The notes beneath the pieces are model-generated. The model was not told the DNA's origin, did not search any database, and was given only the letters and a program-made list of their open reading frames with translations. Of a DNA stretch of 46,701 nt, positions 29,094-36,560 are shown piece after piece. Numbering within the stretch: the stretch's first letter is position 1; every line of letters starts with the position of its first letter. The stretch comes from Woeseiaceae bacterium. GTDB taxonomy: Bacteria > Pseudomonadota > Gammaproteobacteria > Steroidobacterales > Woeseiaceae. Made by a program: the position numbers and the translations under genes. The stretch covers positions 1 to 46,701 of the forward strand of contig JAHEFD010000015.1 in NCBI GenBank assembly GCA_024640345.1, in the 5' to 3' direction.

Positions 29094-29993
29094 ATGAATA
29101 GTCGAAAACTGTTTTGTACTGCTGTAATGCTTGCGTTCACGGCGAGCGCAATTGCCCAGGATGGCGGTCTCAAGATCTACATTTCCGCCGACATGGAGGG
29201 CATCGTAGGCGTCGTTAGCGACGCGCAGCTTGCCCCGGATGGTTTTGAATACGAGCGTTTTCGTGAGTTTATGACGGCCGAAGTTAATGCGGCCATCGAC
29301 GCGGCGCGAGCCGCCGGCGCCACCGAGTTTGTGGTCAGCGACTCTCACGGCAATGGTCAGAATCTGCTGATTGACAAGCTGCCGGACGACGTAACCGTCT
29401 ATCGTTCATGGCCGCGTGAACTTAGCATGATGGCCGGTATCGACGACACGTTCGATGGAGTTATCTTCATCGGATACCATGCTTCCACCGCGAACACGAG
29501 GGGTGTTCGTGCGCATACCATGTCGAGCGCCAATATCACGAGCATACGGCTGAATGGCATAGAGATGACAGAAGGCAGCATGGCTGCTGCTGCTGCGGGG
29601 CATTTTGGCGTTCCGGTCATTATGGTGTCCGGCGATGACGCGGCGGTCGCGGAGAACCAGGTATTGATCGGCAACATCGAGGGCGCGGTCGTGAAGTGGG
29701 CAAAGGGTTTCCATTCCGCGGAAACGTTGACACCCGAGGCCGCCTACGAGGTTATTCGTACAAGAACGAAGTCAGCAATTGACCGAATTCACGAGTTCCA
29801 GCCTTATGTTCTCGAGACTCCGATCGAGCTCGAACTTACTCTCAAAAACTACACGCCGGTAGAGCTGCTCGGGTATCTGCCGAATGTTGAGCGCGTGAAT
29901 TCTCATACCATCCGGTTTGTGGGCAAGGACATCATTGAGATCTCGAACTTCCTTAGTTTTGTTGATGAATTTCGCATCGACCTGCAGCCGTAA
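29094..29993 (+). CDS. Exported M55-family peptidase (DppA D-aminopeptidase-like)
   Basis: A 299-residue zinc peptidase of the M55 family, whose known member DppA of Bacillus removes N-terminal D-Ala from short peptides. The fold start is IYISADMEGIVGV with Asp33 and Glu35 as metal ligands; SDSHGNG and GYHAST provide His ligands, and SGDDAAVAENQ is the typical later motif. Unlike DppA it has a signal peptide (LFCTAVMLAFTASAIAQ), so it should act in the periplasm or outside. ATG at 29094 follows AGGGGA at a slightly long spacing. Neighbours are other exported hydrolases on the same strand. D-amino-acid peptide (cell-wall fragment) recycling is an inference. Confidence 0.88.
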   Translation: MNSRKLFCTAVMLAFTASAIAQDGGLKIYISADMEGIVGVVSDAQLAPDGFEYERFREFMTAEVNAAIDAARAAGATEFVVSDSHGNGQNLLIDKLPDDVTVYRSWPRELSMMAGIDDTFDGVIFIGYHASTANTRGVRAHTMSSANITSIRLNGIEMTEGSMAAAAAGHFGVPVIMVSGDDAAVAENQVLIGNIEGAVVKWAKGFHSAETLTPEAAYEVIRTRTKSAIDRIHEFQPYVLETPIELELTLKNYTPVELLGYLPNVERVNSHTIRFVGKDIIEISNFLSFVDEFRIDLQP

Positions 29994-30119
29994 AACTCGA
30001 CATGCACAAGCTCGAGGACGGGTGTCAATTCGGTGCTGCATGCTGATGTCACCGCCAGAATCAGTTTTTGACGGAATCCAGCGAATGTCTAAAAGACCGA
30101 AGATAAAATTGGAGCGGCA

Positions 30120-31553
30120 ATGATCAATCAGAAAGCTTTCCTGGCTTGCCTCGTGTTTTTCCTTGTGTCCTGCCAGTCTGAGCCAGCGCCGAGTGGTACC
30201 GCGATCACCAACGTCACGGTTATCGATGCTGTTAACGGTGTTCGCGAAAACCAGACGGTCATATTCGATGGCGACGACATCACCGCAATCCAGCTAGCCG
30301 ACGCTGCGCTAAGCGTCTCGGAAACGGTAGACGGTTCCGGGAAGTACCTGATTCCCGGCCTGTGGGACTTTCACGTCCATCTGACCTTCGATGATCGCTT
30401 CGGTGACAGCATGCCGGGCCTGTTCCTGTCCTATGGCATCACAAGCGTTCGCGATACTGGCGGACAGTTGTCGAAGGTGCTTCCGGTCGTTGAAAAAATG
30501 CGCGCTGAAAGTGCGATTTCACCGCGTGTGTTCTATGCAGGACCATTGCTTGATGGAACATTCCTGGTCTATGACGGCATATCTCTTCCTGAAATCGGAT
30601 CACGTAACGCGACACCGGAAGAGGCCAGGGCAACCATAGCGGACCTGAAATCCCGGGGCGTCAGCTTCATCAAGATCTACGAGATGGTGACGCCGGCAGT
30701 TTTCGAAGCGATGGTGGAGGCGGCAAATGAACTGGGGTTGCCAATCGATTCCCACGTGCCCCTGTCAATGCGGGCAAGCACAGCTGGTCCGTTCGTCGAT
30801 TCCATCGAGCATTTGCGCAACATCGAGATGGACTGCGCATCCAATGCCGCAGAACTTCACGAGACGCGATTGGAATTACTGCAGAACCCCGACGGGCTGA
30901 CCGGCGGAAAGCTCAGGGCGTCCCTGCATCAATTACAGCGAATGCCTGCGATTGCGAACTACGATGAGGCGCGTTGCGACCAGACACTGGAGGCGCTGAG
31001 TGCAACCATGCAGGTACCAACGCTGCGGTTGAATACATTTATGATGATGCCACCGTATTTGCGGGACGACTGGCAGGATGCGCTCGCCCGCTTGCCCGAC
31101 GCTGTCAGGGAGCCATGGCAAAAAACGACAGACGAACAACTCGCAGCTCCCCAAACGGAGCCGGATACTGTCTTCGGGGAATGGAGCCTGTTTCTGACCG
31201 GGCGTATGCACGGCAAAGGTATTCCGATAGGCGCCGGTACCGACGCCCCCTTGGGACTTTCCGTGCCGGGTTACAGCCTGCACTCGGAGCTCGAAATGCT
31301 CGTCCGCGCGGGATTAACCCCGCTTGAAGCACTAGAGTCTGCGACCGTAAGGCCCGCCGAGTATTTTTCACTGCAGGACGAAATGGGTTCAATTGATGTT
31401 GGCAAGAAGGCCGACATGGTTTTGCTCGATGCAAATCCGCTCGACGACATAGCCAATACCAAACGAATCGCCGCGGTTGTCACAAAAGGTAAACTGTTGA
31501 CCAGCGACGATCTGAAATCACTTGTTCAGCCGAGCCAGGTAGAATCGCGGTAA
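30120..31553 (+). CDS. Amidohydrolase lipoprotein
   Basis: A 477-residue metal-dependent amidohydrolase. The signal ends in lipobox LVSC with Cys18, so it is membrane-anchored on the outer side of the inner membrane or in the outer membrane. Metal ligands: His-x-His in WDFHVHL, the bridging Lys candidate in SFIKIYEM, His in DSHVPLS, His in SIEHLRN and Asp in GAGTDAPLG. The family (imidazolonepropionase/prolidase-like) includes enzymes acting on N-acyl or Xaa-Pro peptides. GGAG lies about five bases before the ATG. It is followed 49 bases later by a second, similar amidohydrolase. Confidence 0.9.
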   Translation: MINQKAFLACLVFFLVSCQSEPAPSGTAITNVTVIDAVNGVRENQTVIFDGDDITAIQLADAALSVSETVDGSGKYLIPGLWDFHVHLTFDDRFGDSMPGLFLSYGITSVRDTGGQLSKVLPVVEKMRAESAISPRVFYAGPLLDGTFLVYDGISLPEIGSRNATPEEARATIADLKSRGVSFIKIYEMVTPAVFEAMVEAANELGLPIDSHVPLSMRASTAGPFVDSIEHLRNIEMDCASNAAELHETRLELLQNPDGLTGGKLRASLHQLQRMPAIANYDEARCDQTLEALSATMQVPTLRLNTFMMMPPYLRDDWQDALARLPDAVREPWQKTTDEQLAAPQTEPDTVFGEWSLFLTGRMHGKGIPIGAGTDAPLGLSVPGYSLHSELEMLVRAGLTPLEALESATVRPAEYFSLQDEMGSIDVGKKADMVLLDANPLDDIANTKRIAAVVTKGKLLTSDDLKSLVQPSQVESR

Positions 31554-31602
31554 GCGTCATCGCGTCGGCATGCAGCGGTCAAAGTTAACGCAGGAGGACA
31601 TC

Positions 31603-32922
31603 ATGACCCGGGTTTTCAGTCTGATCTCAATTTCAATTATCCTTGCCGCGTGCGGCAGTGACTCAAAGGACCCTGCGGAGCCCGCTGCAGAATCTCCAGT
31701 GGCCGCTGTTGAGGCACCGTTGCCTGGCGCCGGTATTGTCGCATTCAGGGGCGCGGCGATCTGGGACGGCACCGGCGGTGCCACCAAATATAACCAGAAC
31801 CTGCTCGTTCGGGACGGACGCATCGAGGGTTACTCTGACGAAATTCCGGACGGCGCCGAGGTTGTTGACCTGGGCGGAAAATGGATGGTGCCCGGATTCG
31901 TTAACTCGCACGGACATGTATCCGGCCAATGGGCTGGCGCGGACGTGATAGATGCAACGGAAAGAGTGAAAGCTGAACTCGGGCTTTACGCCCGTTATGG
32001 CGTGACGAGTGTCGTTAGTCTTGGCGGTGAACCACCCGAGGCTTTCGCGCTAAGAGCGATGAATGACAGCCCGTCAATTTCTCATTCAAGACTGACTTTG
32101 GCTGGCGACATCGCCGTCGGGGATTCTCCCGAGGCCGCCGCCGCGATCGCATTGGAAAATGTAAGAAAGGGTGTCGACTGGATCAAGCTGCGCGTTGATG
32201 ACAACCTCGGTACGGTTTCGAAAATGCCGTGGCCGGCGGTGCAGATGGTCATGAATGCGGCCAAGGCAGCAGATATTCCTGTTGCGACACATATCTTTTA
32301 CATGGACGATGCGCTGCGCCTGCTGGATATGGGTTCGGGGCTTATTGCTCACTCTGTCCGCGACCGAACGGTGACTGATGAATATGTGCAGGCCATGCTG
32401 GATACCGGCGTGTGCTATGTACCGACCCTCGTCAGGGAAGTATCGACTTTCGTCTATGCGGAGCGACCGGCCTGGTTTGATGACCCGTTCTTCCTGGAAG
32501 CAGCCAGCCGGAGCGAGATGGATCGGGTTTCCCAGCCCGACTTCATGGCAAGAGTGGCTGCCAGCCCGTCGGCCGGGGCATATAAACGAGCGTTGGTGCA
32601 AGCTCAGGACAATCTCCGCATCATCCTCGGCTCCGGTGTGCCGGTAGCGTTTGGTACCGACTCGGGGCCTCCCGGCCGTTTCCCCGGCTACTTCGAGCAT
32701 ATGGAATTTGACCTGATGGCCGAAGCGGGATTAACGCCGCGTGAGATATTGCGAAGCGCGACGGCCATTGCCGCCGACTGTGTTCATCTTGATGATGTCG
32801 GAACGCTTGAGGCCGGTAAATGGGCGGATTTTGTTGTTCTTACCGCGGACCCGACAAGGGATATCAAGGCAACGCGCTCGATAGATTCGGTTTACATAGC
32901 AGGTAATGCAGTCGCCCGTTGA
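31603..32922 (+). CDS. Second amidohydrolase lipoprotein
   Basis: A 439-residue amidohydrolase with a lipobox (ILAAC, Cys17) and an acidic Ala/Pro-rich linker before the catalytic domain. Metal ligands: His-x-His in NSHGHV, candidate Lys in DWIKLRV, His in VATHIFYM and LIAHSVRD, Asp in FGTDSGPP. ATG at 31603 has an excellent AGGAGG ribosome site; an upstream in-frame ATG at 31570 lacks one. It is similar in plan to the gene just before it but clearly not a recent copy. A good terminator follows at 32935-32955. Confidence 0.9.
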   Translation: MTRVFSLISISIILAACGSDSKDPAEPAAESPVAAVEAPLPGAGIVAFRGAAIWDGTGGATKYNQNLLVRDGRIEGYSDEIPDGAEVVDLGGKWMVPGFVNSHGHVSGQWAGADVIDATERVKAELGLYARYGVTSVVSLGGEPPEAFALRAMNDSPSISHSRLTLAGDIAVGDSPEAAAAIALENVRKGVDWIKLRVDDNLGTVSKMPWPAVQMVMNAAKAADIPVATHIFYMDDALRLLDMGSGLIAHSVRDRTVTDEYVQAMLDTGVCYVPTLVREVSTFVYAERPAWFDDPFFLEAASRSEMDRVSQPDFMARVAASPSAGAYKRALVQAQDNLRIILGSGVPVAFGTDSGPPGRFPGYFEHMEFDLMAEAGLTPREILRSATAIAADCVHLDDVGTLEAGKWADFVVLTADPTRDIKATRSIDSVYIAGNAVAR

Positions 32923-32934
32923 CACCCACTAGAA

Positions 32935-32955
32935 AGAGGTGGGACCTCTCTTTTT
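32935..32955 (+). terminator. Intrinsic terminator after the amidohydrolase genes
   Basis: AGAGGT (32935-32940), loop GGG, ACCTCT (32944-32949), then C and TTTTT (32951-32955). It starts 12 bases after the stop codon of the second amidohydrolase and would end the M55-amidohydrolase transcript. It lies 11 bases before the end of the convergent MBL gene. Confidence 0.75.
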
Positions 32956-32965
32956 GCTGCCGTAT

Positions 32966-33793
32966 TCATCGAGTGCCGCTGAAGTTTCTTCCTTCACCCG
33001 GACTGGTAAACAGGTCGTAGCCGGAAAGTTCCTTCGGGATGTTGGCAGAATTTGAAAAGTCGGCCGGCACATGGATTCCTATCGAATGTCGCACGTCCAT
33101 TCGGTTCTCGAGCAGCTCGATTCCGTCTTCACTCGAGAAGAACCAGTATGGAGGCAGCGCCAGATCAACCGTTCTTTCCTCCCAGTATTGTTCGTCGGCC
33201 ACGAAATGAACGACGCGCGGATCGGCGTCGCCCAGGTGTAGAACGGTGCTGGTGTCATCAAGCGTTATCCGGAAAGCAATGTTTTGTACATCTGTTCGCG
33301 CGGTTGGCCAGCCGGCGTGTGGAATGTGTACGCCTTCGATCACGAGGTTGACAGTTCGGATGCTGACAGGCGGATCGCCATAATCGATATCGAGCCCGAT
33401 GACACGCTCGAAAACCGGTTCGTCGGCATCGTCGGCAACGTCACGCATGGCGGCAACAGCCTGGGCCGGTGCATAAAGCCTGGCGCCGGACTGCGATCGG
33501 AGGAGGCGCAACATGTCGGGAGCTGAAAAATGGTCGCCGTGGTAATGGCTGACGAATATGGCATCGATGCCGTCAAACGGTGGCGTGCCGGCAAAGATCT
33601 GCTCACGGGTTTCCTCAGGCACAACTTGATAGACATCAAAGCTGTTCCGAAAAAGCGGATCCATCAGGATTTTCGTTTCCTCATGCGAGACCATCACTCC
33701 TTCGTTGGCGAGGTATCGAATGCTTGAGCCTGACTGGCCAAGGGCCGCCGACGAACAAAAACCCAGGAGAAAAAGTAGTCGAATCAATTGCAT
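32966..33793 (-). CDS. Exported MBL-fold metallo-hydrolase (UlaG-like)
   Basis: A 275-residue MBL-fold protein with a signal peptide (LIRLLFLLGFCSSAALGQ). The first strand reads IRYLANEGVMVSHEETKILMDPLF, and the metal motif is H-Y-H-G-D-H in VSHYHGDHF. Further ligands are His in GVHIPHAG, Asp in LGDADPR and His in GIHVPADF. This belongs to the UlaG/RomA-like branch of the superfamily, often seen with envelope or lipid substrates, but its substrate is unknown. It begins only two bases after the stop codon of the frameshifted gene upstream on the same strand, so it was probably translated in coupling with it. Confidence 0.85.
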   Translation of the reverse strand: MQLIRLLFLLGFCSSAALGQSGSSIRYLANEGVMVSHEETKILMDPLFRNSFDVYQVVPEETREQIFAGTPPFDGIDAIFVSHYHGDHFSAPDMLRLLRSQSGARLYAPAQAVAAMRDVADDADEPVFERVIGLDIDYGDPPVSIRTVNLVIEGVHIPHAGWPTARTDVQNIAFRITLDDTSTVLHLGDADPRVVHFVADEQYWEERTVDLALPPYWFFSSEDGIELLENRMDVRHSIGIHVPADFSNSANIPKELSGYDLFTSPGEGRNFSGTR

Positions 33794-33795
33794 AG

Positions 33796-34274
33796 CTAGT
33801 CCAGTGCCGAATAGGCTTCCCAGAAATCAGTTTCAGGCTGATCTTCAATCATCCCGTCCACCAGCTCGACGAAGCCAGGATCGAAGAATCGCCTTGTAAC
33901 AGACCAGTATCGGCGCGTTCGGTTCGTACCCAGTGTGAAGGGTATGGCCCTCTTGCAGGAATCCCATGATGCCTGATCGGGTGCGCCATGTTGATACTGG
34001 AACCATTCGTGCTCACGTGCACGCATCGACAGAACCACAGCCTTGTCATATCGTCATGGTCCAGCCGTTCCCGGCTCGCGTAAGCCGCAGCCAGGTCGGG
34101 GTGATCGATGAATTTGGCAATATGTTCCTGATCAATGACGAGCTGGGCCTGCCGTGCTTCTGATCTCATCAGGGAGTTGGTCTGCTTGATCTGAACGTTC
34201 AAAAGAACAAGCGTGATCAGAACCGCAATCGATGCAACAATTTCAACCCAGACAGCAATATTCGCTGCATTCAT
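33796..34274 (-). pseudogene. Frameshifted single-pass membrane protein of unknown function
   Basis: Two overlapping frames together make one protein of about 159 residues. The first part, from ATG 34274, has a membrane helix (VWVEIVASIAVLITLVLLNVQI) and then QTNSLMRSEARQAQL; homolog-like sequence runs to about MTRLWF. It then continues in another frame as LSMRAREHEWFQYQHG ... RTRRYWSVTRRFFDPGFVELVDGMIED, ending at 33796. One base appears to be missing near 34030-34040. No slippery heptamer is visible, so programmed shifting is unlikely; decay or a sequencing error is more likely. Proteins of this plan are common in marine gammaproteobacteria but unnamed. The MBL gene follows after two bases. 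Confidence 0.65.
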
Positions 34275-34423
34275 GGCTTCTCCTCTGACGCAGACGTGCG
34301 ATCACCGTACAGGAATCGTGAAGCAATATTTTCGGTCGGAATCGAGCCCGTCTTCGCCGCAGTCACTGGTAAGTCGCGATTCCAACCGCTCCAGTTTAGA
34401 GAGGATTGCCCAAACAGCGAATG

Positions 34424-34930
34424 CTATCTGGCAGTTACGTTCCTGCCGTAATTCCAGGAACCCACAATTCGGGTTATGGGTTTATGGGCGGGGAGGCTGT
34501 CACGTTGCCAGCGTCGATACGCCGGAATGTCGAGATCTCCCGGCAACTGCCAGTGCTCGTGTCGAAAATGCCGTGCTACGTACTCGTCAAGGTACCCGGC
34601 TCTCTCAATCGACACCAGCTCGTCGAGATACTCGTCGGTCAGCAGTGGATTGCCGATCTGCTTGTCCGTCCAGGTCTCCAGCAGCAGCCGACGCGCCGTT
34701 AATTCGCAATCAAATGAACTGGATCGAGCCGGGTTGGAACCACCGATTTGCAGTTGGCAAGTGCTTCTCGCAAGGCTGTACCCGACCCAGCTTTGAAGGA
34801 CAGCGTCGTCATCGGTCAACGCCCGCTCAGCCAGGTAAAAGGTGTCTCCATCCGTGACGCCGTCGCGAACGTATATCTCGCCGTTACAGGCAGCGAGGAC
34901 AAGTAGGCAAATGTAGCCGAAAACACGCAT
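34424..34930 (-). CDS. Orphan lipoprotein, unknown function
   Basis: A predicted lipoprotein of 168 residues: signal YICLLVLAAC with lipobox LAAC (Cys15). The mature part is hydrophilic and helical with two Cys in the first half (STCQLQ and FDCEL), which may form a disulfide, and a charged region DEYLDELVSIERAGYLDEYVARHF. No known family is recognised. The start at 34930 is chosen from the lipobox; the ribosome site is poor, and an in-frame TTG at 35005 would add 25 residues. It diverges from glmU, whose start lies about 120 bases away. Confidence 0.6.
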   Translation of the reverse strand: MRVFGYICLLVLAACNGEIYVRDGVTDGDTFYLAERALTDDDAVLQSWVGYSLARSTCQLQIGGSNPARSSSFDCELTARRLLLETWTDKQIGNPLLTDEYLDELVSIERAGYLDEYVARHFRHEHWQLPGDLDIPAYRRWQRDSLPAHKPITRIVGSWNYGRNVTAR

Positions 34931-35052
34931 TTCCGCAGCATACGGAATTTTTGCTGAATCACCACTGAAGGACTTCTCGTTTCTGACCTTTTTCACATAA
35001 ATCAATGATCTGCATACGGTATGATTCGGCCTGAACCAGGAGGCACCATCGA

Positions 35053-36420
35053 TTGAACACCACCATCGTCATACTTGCAGCCGGCCAGGGTAAACGCATG
35101 AATTCGGCGTTGCCGAAAGTTCTGCAACCGCTTGCCGGCCGCCCCCTGTTGCGGCACGTTATCGACGGCGCACTCGCCGTAGGAGCCAATGATATTTGCG
35201 TGGTTTACGGACACGGGGGAGATGAGGTCCGGGCCTGTTTCGCCGGGGAGCATCTGCGCTGGGCTTTGCAGTCAGAGCAACTTGGAACGGGCCACGCGGT
35301 AGAACAAGCCATGCCGCAGACACCCGATGAAAATCGCGTCCTTGTCGTGTACGGCGATGTCCCGCTGCTCAGGTCAGAGACCCTGGCAATGCTGATTGAG
35401 GGTAGCGGACAAACCGATGTCGGCGTGTTGACTGTCGACATGGACAACCCCTTCGGATATGGACGCATTATTCGCGAAGATGGACGGGTCATGAAAAGCG
35501 TCGAGGAGCGAGATGCAAATGACCAGGAAAAAGCCATCAATGAAGTCAACACGGGAGTAATCTGTGCACCGGCCGGCAAACTGAAAAACTGGCTTGGGCG
35601 ACTGACTAATGACAACAGCCAGGGGGAGTATTACCTGACAGATGTGCTCGCCATGGCCGTTGATGATGGTGTTGTCGTGCACGGTTTCAAAGCAGGCAAT
35701 CAGGCGGAAGTAATGGGTATCAACGACAAGAAACAATTGGCGGAGGCGGAACGCGCGCTGCAGAAACGCCTCGTAGAGCAATTGCAGGAAGAGGGCGTGA
35801 CATTCGCAGATCCGGCGCGGGTGGATATTCGAGGTGAATTGAAATGTGGTCGCGATGTCTTTATCGACGTCAATGCAGTCTTTGAAGGCGAAGTGTTACT
35901 CGGCGACAACACCAAGATCGAATCGAACAACCTGATCAGGAACAGCGAAATCGGTGCAGGCACAATCATCCATTCCAACTGCCACGTCGAAGGGGCGAGA
36001 ACAGGAAAGAAATGTGAAGTCGGGCCTTTCTCCAGGCTTCGACCAGGCGCGGAGCTTGCAAGTGGTGTGAAGATCGGCAACTTCGTCGAAGTGAAGAAGA
36101 GCACCATCGCTGATGGCAGCAAAGTGAATCACCTCTCGTACATAGGCGATGCTGTGATCGGTAGTGGCGTCAATATCGGGGCAGGCACGATCACCTGTAA
36201 TTATGATGGCGTAAACAAGCACCGGACGACCATCGGTGACGACGTGTTCATCGGATCGGGAGTCGAACTGGTTGCCCCGGTGGAGATTGGCAAAGGGGCA
36301 ACGATTGGTGCGGGATCGACAATCTCGAAGTCCGCTCCCGAGGGCAAGCTCACCCTGGAGCGGGCAAAACAGGTGACGGTGCCCGGGTGGAAGCCCCCGG
36401 GAAAAAGAAGTAAAAAGTAG
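35053..36420 (+). CDS. glmU: Bifunctional UDP-GlcNAc pyrophosphorylase / GlcN-1-P acetyltransferase
   Basis: Makes UDP-GlcNAc from glucosamine-1-phosphate, acetyl-CoA and UTP for peptidoglycan and LPS. Residues 1-230 are the uridylyltransferase (ILAAGQGKRMNSALPKVL; VYGDVPLL); the rest is the left-handed beta-helix acetyltransferase (GAGTIIHSNCHVEG, RLRPGAEL, NFVEVKKS, GAGTITCNYDG). It has 455 residues (E. coli 456). The start is TTG at 35053, with AGGAGG nine bases upstream. glmS follows after 140 bases, as in E. coli. Confidence 0.97.
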   Translation: MNTTIVILAAGQGKRMNSALPKVLQPLAGRPLLRHVIDGALAVGANDICVVYGHGGDEVRACFAGEHLRWALQSEQLGTGHAVEQAMPQTPDENRVLVVYGDVPLLRSETLAMLIEGSGQTDVGVLTVDMDNPFGYGRIIREDGRVMKSVEERDANDQEKAINEVNTGVICAPAGKLKNWLGRLTNDNSQGEYYLTDVLAMAVDDGVVVHGFKAGNQAEVMGINDKKQLAEAERALQKRLVEQLQEEGVTFADPARVDIRGELKCGRDVFIDVNAVFEGEVLLGDNTKIESNNLIRNSEIGAGTIIHSNCHVEGARTGKKCEVGPFSRLRPGAELASGVKIGNFVEVKKSTIADGSKVNHLSYIGDAVIGSGVNIGAGTITCNYDGVNKHRTTIGDDVFIGSGVELVAPVEIGKGATIGAGSTISKSAPEGKLTLERAKQVTVPGWKPPGKRSKK

Positions 36421-36560
36421 TAAATTCAATAAGATACAAAGCTGCCTGTCGAAGTGTGAATGGCATCTAGTCCGATAGTGCGAACTCATGCACTCTGGCC
36501 GACCGAAAAAACTGAGAGAATGCATATCAACACCCGAACTGACGCAGGGAGCAGAACTTA

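Noticed and set aside
34020..34050. Programmed frameshift in the broken membrane-protein gene
   Set aside because: No slippery heptamer or downstream structure is seen at the switch point; mutation or sequencing error explains it better.
34213..34857. Plus-strand open frame of 214 codons over the orphan lipoprotein
   Set aside because: Low-complexity Arg/Ser/Pro composition and no start signal; the minus-strand frame with a lipobox is more plausible, though with only moderate confidence.
36421..36560. glmS ribozyme upstream of glmS
   Set aside because: The glmS ribozyme is a Gram-positive feature and its conserved core is not visible in this 140-base gap.
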